Origin: an uncultured Muribaculaceae bacterium | GTDB lineage: Bacteria > Bacteroidota > Bacteroidia > Bacteroidales > Muribaculaceae | NCBI GenBank assembly: GCA_910576775.1 | Contig: CAJTJV010000001.1 | Coordinates: forward strand, 124,001-188,000 | DNA: 64,000 bases | Direction of reading: 5' to 3' | Part shown: piece after piece, positions 42,019 to 50,967 of the stretch | How positions within the stretch are numbered: the first letter of the stretch is position 1 | How the letters are laid out: each line of letters begins with the position of its first letter | The notes under the pieces: model-generated | What the model was told of the DNA's origin: nothing | Database searches by the model: none | Seen by the model: only the letters and a program-made list of their open reading frames with translations | Made by a program: the position numbers and the translations under genes

Positions 42019-44115
42019 ATGGCAACATTAGAAAAAATCCGAAACAAGTCGGTGCTGCTCTTCGTTATTATCATTGTGGCACTACTTGCATTTATCCTGG
42101 GTGATTTCCTCACCTCAGGACGAACCTATTTCTCACATCCGAGCGAGGTAGCGTCAGCCAACGGCGTAACCGTGGAATACCAGGAGTACCAAAACAAAAT
42201 CAGCGAGGCATCCGAACAGATGCGCAAGCAGGGTCGCGACATCAGCAACGACATTCTGTCGCAGAATGTCCTCCAGGGCATTGTGGCTGAAAAATTGTTC
42301 AACAAAGAGTATGAAGACCTCGGCATCACTGTAACAGATACAGAACTCACAGAAGCGCTCACCGGCGAGACCCCCAATCCCCGTGCCGCACAAATGATTT
42401 CTTATCTGGCACAGCAGCTCAACCTTCCCGAAGCTTCCGGCCGCGTTGTATTCGACGCAGTACAGAATCCCGCCAAATACAATCTGCCCGCAGGTATCGG
42501 ACAAGAACTCCGCAACATCTGGGCCGGACAGGAAGAGGAAATCTCCAATGCCATGATGCAGCAGAAATTCATGAGCCTTATCAATGGACTCTATACATAT
42601 AATAAACTCGACGCAAAAGCTTTTTACGACGACAACGCCACCACTCGCACAATCGCCTATATCAACAAGGACGTGGCGGGTATATCCGATGAAGACGTTG
42701 AATTTACCGACGCTGACATCGAAGCCCTCTGGAAAAGCGAGAAACAGAACTATCTTCTTGATGAGCCAATGCGCGAGGTCGATTACATCTACGTAGCTAT
42801 AGAGCCTTCTCAGAGCGACCGCGCAAACGGCCAGTCTGCTGTAGAAACAGCTATTATGGCTCTCAATGGCAGTGAAGGGACAGACGCGGTTGCTTCCGAT
42901 ACAAAATTTGTAACCTCGTCGCAAAACATCCCGCTATCTGCCATTCAGGATGCGAAACTCCGTGAATTCCTAAAAGAAAATGCAGCAGGTACCGCCAAAC
43001 TTCTCCAAAGACAGAACGACACCTATACCATCGCCAAACTGTTAAATGTGACCACAGGCGTCGACTCTATAAACATCTCGATGCTCCGTGGTGTGCAGAC
43101 TGTAAATTTTGACAGCCTTGCCAACGCAATCAACAATGGAACCGCTTTCGCCGATCTTAACGGTGACGAGACTCAGACCGCAGACAGCATCTGGACAGCA
43201 CTCGAAGGCGTTGGCCTCGACGACCTCACAAAGAACGCCCTCGCAACAGCAGCAATAGGTAAGGCATTCGTTCTTACCGACACCATTCAGGGCACACCGA
43301 CAAGCGCCATCTATCGCGTCAACAAGCGTCACACTCCCGTCAACTATTACGATGTCGCTCTCATTGAATATACTGTGGATCCCTCTACAGAAACCCTTAC
43401 CGAACTTTCATCAAACCTTCGCACATTCCTGAGCAATAATTCGTCCGCAGACGAATTCACCAAAAATGCGGCTGACGCAGGATACTCAGTACTCTCCGCT
43501 CAGGTAGGACCTTCATCGACAGGCATCGGCAACGTACGCGACTCACGCCGCTTCGTAAAATGGGCGCTCAACAATAAGAAAGGCAAAGTATCACCGATGA
43601 TGCAGGACGACCGTCAGACATACCTTATGGCAATAGCCGTAAAAGACGTATATGACAAATATATGCCCTGGACAAGCCCCGCAGTAAAGACAGGACTCCG
43701 TGCCCGCGCACTCAACAACAAAAAAGCCGAAAAACTTATGAGCCAATACGCCGGCAAGGCCAACGACCTGCAAAGTTATGCCAAAGTTCTTGGTGACTCC
43801 ATCATGCACGGAAATGTAAATATTACAACTCCCGCACTTCTTACAATCGGCATTGGTGAAAGCGAGCTTCAGGGTGCCATCGCAGCTTCCGAAAAAGGTA
43901 AGTTTACAGGTCCCCTACAGGGCAAACGCGGAATCCTCGTATTCGAGGTTGAAGACGTCAATACCGACAACCGTCCCTTTGACGAACGAGACTACGGCAC
44001 ACGCTTCGCCCAGACATTCGGAATCAGCCGTCAGGCAACTCCCCTGCCTCTCCTGCTCGGCAAAAACAAAATTGATAACAAATCACTCAATTTCGTTCAG
44101 GACATCAACGAATAA
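42019..44115 (+). CDS. ppiD: PpiD-like periplasmic folding chaperone
   Basis: This 698-residue protein has a short basic N-terminus, one membrane helix (VLLFVIIIVALLAFILGDFL, about residues 12-32) and a SurA-N-like domain (VASANGVTVEYQEYQNKISE, about 45-190). The later GVDSINISMLRGVQ region sits where a parvulin PPIase domain would lie, but the usual RHIL and GG-GW motifs are not seen, so isomerase activity may be lost. The fold of the rest is unclear. It is anchored in the inner membrane and faces the periplasm, assisting outer-membrane protein folding. It stands alone between a strong promoter and a strong terminator. Confidence 0.85.
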   Translation: MATLEKIRNKSVLLFVIIIVALLAFILGDFLTSGRTYFSHPSEVASANGVTVEYQEYQNKISEASEQMRKQGRDISNDILSQNVLQGIVAEKLFNKEYEDLGITVTDTELTEALTGETPNPRAAQMISYLAQQLNLPEASGRVVFDAVQNPAKYNLPAGIGQELRNIWAGQEEEISNAMMQQKFMSLINGLYTYNKLDAKAFYDDNATTRTIAYINKDVAGISDEDVEFTDADIEALWKSEKQNYLLDEPMREVDYIYVAIEPSQSDRANGQSAVETAIMALNGSEGTDAVASDTKFVTSSQNIPLSAIQDAKLREFLKENAAGTAKLLQRQNDTYTIAKLLNVTTGVDSINISMLRGVQTVNFDSLANAINNGTAFADLNGDETQTADSIWTALEGVGLDDLTKNALATAAIGKAFVLTDTIQGTPTSAIYRVNKRHTPVNYYDVALIEYTVDPSTETLTELSSNLRTFLSNNSSADEFTKNAADAGYSVLSAQVGPSSTGIGNVRDSRRFVKWALNNKKGKVSPMMQDDRQTYLMAIAVKDVYDKYMPWTSPAVKTGLRARALNNKKAEKLMSQYAGKANDLQSYAKVLGDSIMHGNVNITTPALLTIGIGESELQGAIAASEKGKFTGPLQGKRGILVFEVEDVNTDNRPFDERDYGTRFAQTFGISRQATPLPLLLGKNKIDNKSLNFVQDINE

Positions 44116-44131
44116 TCTTTGGAAAACAAAT

Positions 44132-44160
44132 AAAAAAGCTGCGCGATGCGCAGCTTTTTT
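44132..44160 (+). terminator. Intrinsic terminator after the ppiD-like gene
   Basis: A perfect 13-base-pair stem (AAAAAAGCTGCGC at 44132-44144, GCGCAGCTTTTTT at 44148-44160) with a 3-base loop lies 17 bases after the stop. It is A/T-flanked and could work in both directions. Confidence 0.92.
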
Positions 44161-44256
44161 TATGCCTGCACACGGCCCTTTCATTAAAAAACGCTTTGAA
44201 ATTTAAATTGCGGTATAATCAGATAATTATCAAAGTCAAAAAAGCTAATGACAAAT

Positions 44257-44502
44257 CCGGATACGGAAGCCGCATGGCGGCGGTAGTTATGTAGGCCCGG
44301 GCAAGGAACGCGGCCCGGGTATAGTTCCCGAATTCCCGGATAAACCGCGTCTGCGCTGGCACTGTACCGCCGCAGACGCGGCTACGTTTGTGATAGAGCC
44401 TCTGATACACGGGCTTTACCCGTGCCTATAAAACTACCGCAGCTATGCTGCTCCGGTCGCATCAGGGGTATGCAGGATTAAATGAAAGAAACGTGTATCC
44501 GG
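44257..44502. repeat. Nested inverted-repeat element, non-coding
   Basis: Outer arms CCGGATAC (44257-44264) and GTATCCGG (44495-44502) are perfect complements. Just inside, the region 44269-44288 (GCCGCATGGCGGCGGTAGTT) pairs with about 17 of 20 matches to 44432-44451. Three hairpins lie within: CCCGGG arms (44296-44301, 44314-44319), CCGCGTCTGCG/CGCAGACGCGG (44345-44355, 44371-44381, 11 perfect pairs) and CACGGG/CCCGTG (44408-44413, 44419-44424). The element contains no credible coding sequence. It looks like a dispersed structured repeat or a non-coding RNA. The remaining part of 44161-44640 shows nothing else apart from the terminator at 44597. Confidence 0.65.
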
Positions 44503-44596
44503 CCGGAATTCCGCTGCCAATAATCTTGCCACGACCTCATGACGACGATGTGACAATGTGGGATATGCTCAGCCTGAACATTATTATACTACCAAT

Positions 44597-44622
44597 AAAA
44601 AAGCTCGCCACAGCGAGCTTTT
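44597..44622 (-). terminator. Intrinsic terminator of the aspS / nif3-like / zinc-ribbon run
   Basis: A perfect 10-base-pair stem (AAAAGCTCGC at 44599-44608, GCGAGCTTTT at 44613-44622) with a 4-base loop is followed on the minus strand by a T-run. It lies 22 bases after the stop of the zinc-ribbon gene. Confidence 0.88.
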
Positions 44623-44644
44623 ATACTTTAAAGGAGAAATTTGT

Positions 44645-45424
44645 TTACCCCTGCTCCACGAGACCTTTAGCCTCGCTCGCAAGTTCGGGGTCTATCATGA
44701 TACGGCCGCAATACTCGCACACAATCACTTTCTTGTGACTCATGATTTCGATCTGTTTTTGAGGAGGAATACGGTTGAAACAACCGCCACATGCGTTGCG
44801 ACTAACAGCCACAATACCGAGACCGTTACGGGCATTCTTGCGAATACGTTTGAATGCTGTAAGAGTACGTTCGTCCACAAGAGGTTCAAGTCCTTTTGCA
44901 CGAGCGATAAGATTCTCTTCCTCAGAACGTGTCTCGCCTACAATAGTATCGAGGTCGTTCTTTTTTTCATTGAGGATGTGTGTCTGGTCTACAATCTGCT
45001 GTTCGGTAGCCTCGATATCGCCCTTGCGGTTATCGATTGAACGCTCAATCTCTCCTACATTCTTTTCGCCAAGAGTAATCTCAAGAGTCTCATACTCGAT
45101 TTCCTTTGTAAGGTTGTCGAATTCATGATTGTTGCGTACATTATCGAGCTGCTGCTTGTAGCGCTCAATAAGCATTTTTTTGTTTTCAATCTTGTTTAGC
45201 TCGGCCGTACGTTTCACTTTCAGATCCTCGATTTCAGCCTGAAAGCGTGCTATACGCGAGCGCAGACCTTCAACAGCATTCTCAAGATCCTCGACTTCAC
45301 GTGGAAGCTCACCACGGACATTGCGGATGCGATCGATTTCAGTAAGTATGGTCTGGAGTTCGAAGAGGGTTTTAAGGCGCTCCTCTACGGGGCGATGCGC
45401 CTCGGTTTTCTTATCTGTTGCCAT
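44645..45424 (-). CDS. Coiled-coil protein with C4-type zinc ribbon
   Basis: This 259-residue protein has a long coiled-coil N-terminal part (about residues 15-185, heptad-rich Leu/Ile/Glu/Lys) and a C-terminal zinc ribbon with four cysteines in CGGCFNRIPP and CEYCGRIMI. This family (zf-RING_7, formerly DUF164) is widespread and usually encoded next to a Nif3-like gene, as here with a 7-base gap. A nucleic-acid or protein-binding role is thought likely, but the function is not established. Confidence 0.9.
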   Translation of the reverse strand: MATDKKTEAHRPVEERLKTLFELQTILTEIDRIRNVRGELPREVEDLENAVEGLRSRIARFQAEIEDLKVKRTAELNKIENKKMLIERYKQQLDNVRNNHEFDNLTKEIEYETLEITLGEKNVGEIERSIDNRKGDIEATEQQIVDQTHILNEKKNDLDTIVGETRSEEENLIARAKGLEPLVDERTLTAFKRIRKNARNGLGIVAVSRNACGGCFNRIPPQKQIEIMSHKKVIVCEYCGRIMIDPELASEAKGLVEQG

Positions 45425-45431
45425 TGTTTTG

Positions 45432-46568
45432 TTACAGGTATTTTACCGGATTTGTTTCAGTTTCCGAGTAATAGACTGCAAAGTTAGGAATTTTTTTTGT
45501 AATAAGTCGATAAAAAATTGATTTTGCACATGCTTCACTCTCAAAGTGGCCTATATCAAATACCACGCAACGGTTCTCGGCGGCATCGAAGAAATCATGA
45601 TAACGGACATCGCCTGTAACGTATGCATCGCATCCTTGCACCGCTCCGATAAACTCGCCGCCGGCACCTCCACAGAGAGCTATAGTACGGATTTTCATAT
45701 CCGGACTATACGTGGCCGAAACCTTTATGACACCGGGACTGAACGACTTGCGAAGTCTGCCGACAAGCTCTTCAGCCGAGATTCCACCATCCGGGAATAC
45801 TGCCGTCACACCAAGGCCGATGGCCTCGGAGGCCGGAGCATCCTCTACACGGAAACTAACCTTATCTTTTGCAGCAGGCACCTCACTTACAGCCGCCATC
45901 ATTGATTTTACAGCTGCCGCCGGAAGCTCGGCTGTGACACAGCACAAAGCTTCGTGCCGTATGTCGATTGTTCCTACTCCGGTCTGAAGGGGCAACGTCT
46001 CGATTTCGCACGGCGCATATACAAGCGAGGCCTCGTCCTTGACCGGACGTGCCGACGCACAATTGGTGGCATTTGCTGCGCATGGTGGAACACCGGCTCC
46101 GCCGTCGAGAAGAACAAGGCGGATATCAGATGCCGCCTCGCGCGGACAATAAACCGTCAGCACAGACCGTCTCCCCTCAAGAGGCTCGATCACACCTGTA
46201 ACCTCGGCGCCGATAAGCGACGCCATAGCATATGACACGCCTCCACGGGTACTATCAAGACTTGTGTGCGCCGAATACACAGCGACACCGCTACGGATTG
46301 CCTTCATAGCCGCACGCTCCTGACGAGTGGCCCCGGTAAGACTTTTGAATCCTTTGAATATCAGAGGATGGTGCGATACAACAAGATTGCATCCCCGGCG
46401 CACAGCCTCGTCAATAACGGCCTCGCAGACATCAAGACAGATAAGCACGCCCGTGCATTCTGTTTGTCCGTCCGGAAGAGCTATCTGCAACCCGGAGTTA
46501 TCCCACTTTTCCTGGAAACTCCGGGGTGCGTAAGCTTCTATCTCTTTTATTATCGAATAGATATTCAT
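45432..46568 (-). CDS. Nif3-like dinuclear metal centre protein (YbgI/DUF34 family)
   Basis: This 378-residue protein has the Nif3 metal motifs VVSHHPLIFKGFKSL near residue 65 and, in the C-terminal half, ALCGGAGGEFIGAVQ and DVRYHDFFDA. A PII-like insert domain of about 100 residues lies in the middle, giving the longer form of the family. It forms a toroidal hexamer in known members. The function is debated; a role in GTP cyclohydrolase-like or repair chemistry has been proposed. Its ATG overlaps the aspS stop by 4 bases. Confidence 0.9.
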   Translation of the reverse strand: MNIYSIIKEIEAYAPRSFQEKWDNSGLQIALPDGQTECTGVLICLDVCEAVIDEAVRRGCNLVVSHHPLIFKGFKSLTGATRQERAAMKAIRSGVAVYSAHTSLDSTRGGVSYAMASLIGAEVTGVIEPLEGRRSVLTVYCPREAASDIRLVLLDGGAGVPPCAANATNCASARPVKDEASLVYAPCEIETLPLQTGVGTIDIRHEALCCVTAELPAAAVKSMMAAVSEVPAAKDKVSFRVEDAPASEAIGLGVTAVFPDGGISAEELVGRLRKSFSPGVIKVSATYSPDMKIRTIALCGGAGGEFIGAVQGCDAYVTGDVRYHDFFDAAENRCVVFDIGHFESEACAKSIFYRLITKKIPNFAVYYSETETNPVKYL

Positions 46569-48328
46569 TTTTTATCAGGCTCGATAATTGCAAGATCGAG
46601 TTCGTCGAGCTGCTTCTGATCGAGTGCGGCGGGAGCATCAAGCATGACGTCGCGACCGGAATTATTTTTTGGGAACGCGATGCAGTCGCGGATGCTGTCG
46701 AGACCGGCAAAGAGGCTCACCCAGCGATCGAGGCCATATGCAAGTCCGCCGTGAGGTGGCGCACCGTATTTGAACGCGTTCATAAGGAAGCCAAACTGTT
46801 CCTGAGCTTTCTCAGGTGTGAACCCGAGAATTTCAAACATTTTTGCCTGCAACTCGCTGTCATGAATACGGATTGAACCGCCACCGACCTCGACACCGTT
46901 GATAACCATATCATAGGCATCGGCACGCACGGCTGCCGGATCTGTATCCAGCATGGGAATGTCCTCATCCTTGGGATGCGTGAAGGGATGATGCATTGCC
47001 ATAAGACGCTGCTCTTCGTCGCTCCATTCGAACATCGGGAAATCGACAACCCAAAGACATGCGAATTTGTCCTTGTCGCGCAATCCGAGCTGACGGCCCA
47101 TCTCAAGACGGAGCTCACATAGCTGCTTGCGGGTGCGCATGGCGTCATCGCCGCTGAGAATTAGGATAAGATCACCGGGTTCGGCATCCATGGCTTTTTT
47201 AAGCTCCTGAAGGATTTCCTGACTATAGAATTTGTCAACACTCGATTTGACATTGCCGTCCGCCTCGACACGGGCATATACCAAGCCTTTCGCGCCAATC
47301 TGAGGTTTTTTAACAAATTCAGTAAGAGCATCGAGCTGCTTGCGGGTATAGGCAGCAGCTCCTTTTGCACAGATACCACCAATATATGAAGCGTTATCGA
47401 ATACACTGAATCCATGCCCCTTGAGTACATCCATAAGCTCCACGAAACGCATACCGAAGCGCAAATCCGGTTTGTCGCTGCCGTAATATTTCATGGCGTC
47501 AGCCCAAGGCATACGCTGGAACGGCTCGGTAAGTTCAATGCCACGTATTTCCTTGAAAAGATGCTTCGCCATTCCCTCGAAAAGCTCAATGATGTCATTC
47601 TGCTCCACGTAGCTCATCTCACAATCAATCTGAGTGAATTCCGGCTGACGGTCGGCACGAAGATCCTCGTCTCGGAAGCACTTCACAATCTGGAAATAAC
47701 GGTCCATACCACTTACCATCAGTAGCTGCTTCAAAGTCTGCGGCGACTGAGGCAATGCGTAGAACTGTCCGGGATTCATACGCGAAGGAACAACAAAATC
47801 GCGCGCGCCCTCGGGTGTAGAGCCTACAAGCATGGGGGTTTCAATTTCAAGGAATCCCTTGCCATCAAGATAGCGGCGCACCTCCATCGTCATGCGGTGG
47901 CGAAGCTCAAGATTTTTGCGCACACAGCTACGGCGCAGGTCGAGATAGCGGTATCGCATGCGTATGTCGTCGCCGCCGTCGCTTTCGTCCTCGATGGTAA
48001 ATGGCGGCACCTCACTGGGATTCAACACATTCACCTCATCGGCGATAATTTCGATATCGCCGGTAGGCATATTGGGATTCTTGGAGGTTCTCTCGGAAAC
48101 GGTTCCTTTTATCTGCACCACATACTCACGTCCGAGATGGTTGGCAGAATCGGTAAGAGAGCTGTTGCGTTCGTTGTCGAACACAATCTGAGTGATGCCG
48201 TAGCGGTCGCGGAGGTCGACAAAAGTCATGCCGCCCATCTTACGGACACGCTGCACCCATCCGGCAAGAGTCACCTTCTTGCCTTCATCGGCAAGTCTCA
48301 GCTCGCCACAGGTGTTAGTTCTGAACAT
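46565..48328 (-). CDS. aspS: Aspartate--tRNA ligase
   Basis: This 587-residue class II synthetase is of bacterial type: the N-terminal OB-fold anticodon domain (AGWVQRVRKMGGMTFVDLRD), the motif 2 region FRDEDLRADRQPEFTQID, a GAD insertion (about residues 290-420) and motif 3 GLAYGLDRWVSLFAG. It charges tRNA-Asp. The length is normal. It starts 35 bases after the M3 peptidase stop and overlaps the Nif3-like gene. Confidence 0.97.
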   Translation of the reverse strand: MFRTNTCGELRLADEGKKVTLAGWVQRVRKMGGMTFVDLRDRYGITQIVFDNERNSSLTDSANHLGREYVVQIKGTVSERTSKNPNMPTGDIEIIADEVNVLNPSEVPPFTIEDESDGGDDIRMRYRYLDLRRSCVRKNLELRHRMTMEVRRYLDGKGFLEIETPMLVGSTPEGARDFVVPSRMNPGQFYALPQSPQTLKQLLMVSGMDRYFQIVKCFRDEDLRADRQPEFTQIDCEMSYVEQNDIIELFEGMAKHLFKEIRGIELTEPFQRMPWADAMKYYGSDKPDLRFGMRFVELMDVLKGHGFSVFDNASYIGGICAKGAAAYTRKQLDALTEFVKKPQIGAKGLVYARVEADGNVKSSVDKFYSQEILQELKKAMDAEPGDLILILSGDDAMRTRKQLCELRLEMGRQLGLRDKDKFACLWVVDFPMFEWSDEEQRLMAMHHPFTHPKDEDIPMLDTDPAAVRADAYDMVINGVEVGGGSIRIHDSELQAKMFEILGFTPEKAQEQFGFLMNAFKYGAPPHGGLAYGLDRWVSLFAGLDSIRDCIAFPKNNSGRDVMLDAPAALDQKQLDELDLAIIEPDKK

Positions 48329-48363
48329 ATACTTGGTTTAAGTTAAATTCGTCAAAAGGATAA

Positions 48364-50505
48364 TCAGTCAATCTTGGGACCGGCTATGTGAGCAGACTTT
48401 TTAAGACCGCGGTTGCGCAGCAATGCGTCGACCGAAGGTTCATGTCCGCGGAAATTCACATACAGCTCCATCGGATCCACACTGCCGCCTTTTTCAAGCA
48501 CGTTCTCTTTGAAGGCCTTTGCGGTCGCCGGATCAAAAATTCCTTTTTCCTTGAAGAGCTCGAAACCATCGGCATCGAGCACCTCTGCCCAGAGATAGGT
48601 GTAGTAACCGGAAGCATAGCCGTCGCTGCCGAAGATATGCTTGAAATAAGGCGAACGGTAGCGGAAAGTCAGTTCGGCGGGCATACCGAGCTTATCGGCT
48701 ACACTCTTTTCGAATCCAAGCACATCGATATCCTTTTCAGTGTTTAGCTTGCCGTACTGGAGGTCGAGAAGAGCCGCTCCGGCGAGTTCCGCGGTAGTGA
48801 AACCCTGATTATGCGTTGCCGAAGCCTCAAGCTTCTTTATAAGTTCATCGGGGATAACCTCGCCTGTCTTCCAGTGATGTGCATAAATGCGCAGAAGCTC
48901 TGGCTCGAATGCCCAGTGCTCGTGAATCTGAGAAGGAAGTTCCACAAAATCACGGTCGACATTTGTACCGGCCTGACTCTTGAGACGTGCTTTGGAAAGC
49001 ATACCATGAAGACCGTGTCCGAACTCATGGAACATTGTCTCTACCTCATCGATGGTAAGGAGTGCGGGAACATCGCCTGTCGGCCCGGAGAAATTGCCGA
49101 TATTATAAACGATGGGACGTGACGATGTGCCGTTCTCATTCTGCCAGGAGCCTTTAAACTCACTCATCCATGCGCCCTGACGCTTGGATTCTCGGGTGAA
49201 ATAATCTGTCATGAACACTGCGATGTGGTCGCCGGTGGCAGCATCGGTAACATCATAGACAGTAACCTCGGGATAATATTTGGGAGCGTCGGGCATCTCG
49301 GTAAATTTTACACCATACAGTTTCTCTGCCATGGTAAAGATGCCGTTACGAACAGAATCAAGAGCAAAATACTGACGCACTTCGTTCTCGTCGAGATCGA
49401 ATTTTTTCTTGCGGACCTGTTCGGCATAATAATAATAATCCCACGGCTCGATTTTGATGCCGGCTCCCTGCTCATCGGCGAGAGCCTGCATCTCTGCCAC
49501 TTCTTCGTGTACACGGGCGACTGCCGGAGTCCATATCTGCATTAACAGATTCTCAGCGGCGGAAATGGTCTTTGCCATAACATTGTCGGTCATATAAGCG
49601 CCGAAATTCTCAAAACCGAGAAGCTGCGCCTTCTTTGTTCGCGCCTGTAGAATCTTGTTGATTATAGGAAGATTGTTGTACTCACCCTCAGTTCCCTGAG
49701 TGGTATAGCCTTTGTACATCTGTTCACGCAGGTCGCGATCCTCCGCATACTGAAGCAACGGCAGACGGCTCGGAGCATGGAGTGTGAACACCCATTTGCC
49801 TTCGAGACCGCGATCTTTAGCTACCTGGGCAGCCTGGCCGATGCTCGACTCGGGGAGACCGGCAAGACGGGTGCTGTCCTCCACAACAATACTAAAAGCA
49901 TTGTTGGCTTTAAGAAGATTTTTGTTGAAAGCAAGGTAAAGGTTTGCCAATTCAGTGTTCACTGCCTTGAGTTCTTCCTTCTTTTCAGGCGAAAGCAGTG
50001 CTCCGTTACGCGTGAAATTCTTGTAGTATTCTTCTACTGCACGCTTTTGATCGGGAGCGAGATTGTCGCGTTTGTCATACACAGCCTTAATACGCTGAAA
50101 AAGTGCATCGTTCATCGAAATCTCATCGTTGAACTGCGAATAACGAGGTGTGAATTTTTCGCTCACCTCCACAAGTTCATCGGTAGAATTCGATTCCTCA
50201 AGGGCGAAAAATACGGCAGCCACTTTATCAAGAATCTCTCCGGAACGTTCCATCGGCATGATGGTATTCTCAAAAGTAGGCTCATCGGGATTATTGACAA
50301 TCGAATCAATTTCAGCTTTCTGCTGTTCTATACCGGCCTCAAGGGCTGGCAGATAGTCTCCTACCTCGATTTTATCGAAAGGCGGGATCTCATACGGAGT
50401 GTCGTAGGCCGACAGGAACGGATTTTCATGCATGTCGGATGTTTTTTTTGAATTGCAGCCAACCAGAAGGGCGGCAGCACAGAATGCGATAATGCAGTGT
50501 TTCAT
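48364..50505 (-). CDS. dcp: M3-family zinc metallopeptidase lipoprotein (peptidyl-dipeptidase Dcp type)
   Basis: This 713-residue protein starts at ATG 50505, with a lipoprotein signal ending LLVGC (Cys17). It is the alpha-helical M3A fold with the zinc motif HEFGH (His493, Glu494, His497) in MFHEFGHGLHGM. The segment YRSPYFKHIFGSDGYASGYY near the C-terminus is typical. It trims dipeptides from peptide C-termini; here it is predicted at the periplasmic face. The alternative ATG at 50526 would leave a leader too short for the nearby promoter. It is the first gene of a run with aspS. Confidence 0.93.
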   Translation of the reverse strand: MKHCIIAFCAAALLVGCNSKKTSDMHENPFLSAYDTPYEIPPFDKIEVGDYLPALEAGIEQQKAEIDSIVNNPDEPTFENTIMPMERSGEILDKVAAVFFALEESNSTDELVEVSEKFTPRYSQFNDEISMNDALFQRIKAVYDKRDNLAPDQKRAVEEYYKNFTRNGALLSPEKKEELKAVNTELANLYLAFNKNLLKANNAFSIVVEDSTRLAGLPESSIGQAAQVAKDRGLEGKWVFTLHAPSRLPLLQYAEDRDLREQMYKGYTTQGTEGEYNNLPIINKILQARTKKAQLLGFENFGAYMTDNVMAKTISAAENLLMQIWTPAVARVHEEVAEMQALADEQGAGIKIEPWDYYYYAEQVRKKKFDLDENEVRQYFALDSVRNGIFTMAEKLYGVKFTEMPDAPKYYPEVTVYDVTDAATGDHIAVFMTDYFTRESKRQGAWMSEFKGSWQNENGTSSRPIVYNIGNFSGPTGDVPALLTIDEVETMFHEFGHGLHGMLSKARLKSQAGTNVDRDFVELPSQIHEHWAFEPELLRIYAHHWKTGEVIPDELIKKLEASATHNQGFTTAELAGAALLDLQYGKLNTEKDIDVLGFEKSVADKLGMPAELTFRYRSPYFKHIFGSDGYASGYYTYLWAEVLDADGFELFKEKGIFDPATAKAFKENVLEKGGSVDPMELYVNFRGHEPSVDALLRNRGLKKSAHIAGPKID

Positions 50506-50538
50506 ATAGCGATTTGTAAGTTGCATAATTAGCAAGTA

Positions 50539-50546
50539 CAAAATTA
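50539..50546 (-). promoter_or_regulatory. Candidate -7 element of the dcp-aspS run
   Basis: Minus-strand TAATTTTG (50546-50539) matches the -7 consensus. Transcription should begin near 50532, about 27 bases before ATG 50505. The -33 element is only a partial TTG at 17-base spacing. Confidence 0.55.
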
Positions 50547-50653
50547 ATCAGAATTTTTGAAAACAAGCCACTTATATTATCGAAAGTTAACTCCATACAA
50601 ATAAAAAAATACCGGATAAGGGATTTTCAACAATCCCGACATCTGTCGACTGC

Positions 50654-50661
50654 TAATTTTG
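50654..50661 (+). promoter_or_regulatory. Candidate -7 element of the small membrane protein gene
   Basis: TAATTTTG at 50654-50661 matches the -7 consensus, with transcription expected near 50668. The following gene would then have a very short leader, or start at the second ATG (50679). Confidence 0.5.
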
Positions 50662-50672
50662 CAATAAAAGTT

Positions 50673-50894
50673 ATGGACATGAATAAAAACAACGTCAACA
50701 TCAATCTGCGCAACGCCTCGGCCGCCCTTCTCGTCCTTACCGCCGTCGGCCTGCTTGTCAGCGGCTTTATTGTGAATCCTCAGGGAAAAATCGACCAGAG
50801 CGTACTCTTAGGTTTCGGGGAAAGCATGACATTCGCATCTGCTGCAATGGGTATACACATCCGCAACAGGAAAGAACCGAAAAAAGACGATTAG
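50673..50894 (+). CDS. Small membrane protein, unknown function
   Basis: This 73-residue protein has two hydrophobic segments (about residues 15-33 and 43-60) and a basic C-terminus (RNRKEPKKDD). A start at the second ATG (50679) is equally possible. It has its own -7 element and a terminator shared with the convergent secA gene. No family is recognised. Confidence 0.6.
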   Translation: MDMNKNNVNINLRNASAALLVLTAVGLLVSGFIVNPQGKIDQSVLLGFGESMTFASAAMGIHIRNRKEPKKDD

Positions 50895-50907
50895 AAACCC
50901 GGTAAAA

Positions 50908-50951
50908 AAATAAGGTCTTTAAGGACATAAGCATCCTTAAAGGCCTTATTT
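50908..50951. terminator. Bidirectional terminator between the small gene and secA
   Basis: Two 18-base arms (50908-50925 and 50934-50951) pair with one G-T position and enclose 8 bases. The stem is flanked by A-run and T-run, so it can end transcription from both converging genes. Confidence 0.88.
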
Positions 50952-50967
50952 CTATTATCTTTCTAAA

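Noticed and set aside
42154..42924. 256-residue minus-strand frame opposite the ppiD-like gene
   Set aside because: It is antisense to a gene with a clear promoter, terminator and membrane anchor, and has no recognisable motifs.
44219..44410. 63-residue minus-strand frame in the 44.3-kb intergenic region
   Set aside because: It overlaps the inverted-repeat element, is Arg/Tyr-rich in a way expected from repeats, and lacks a start region.
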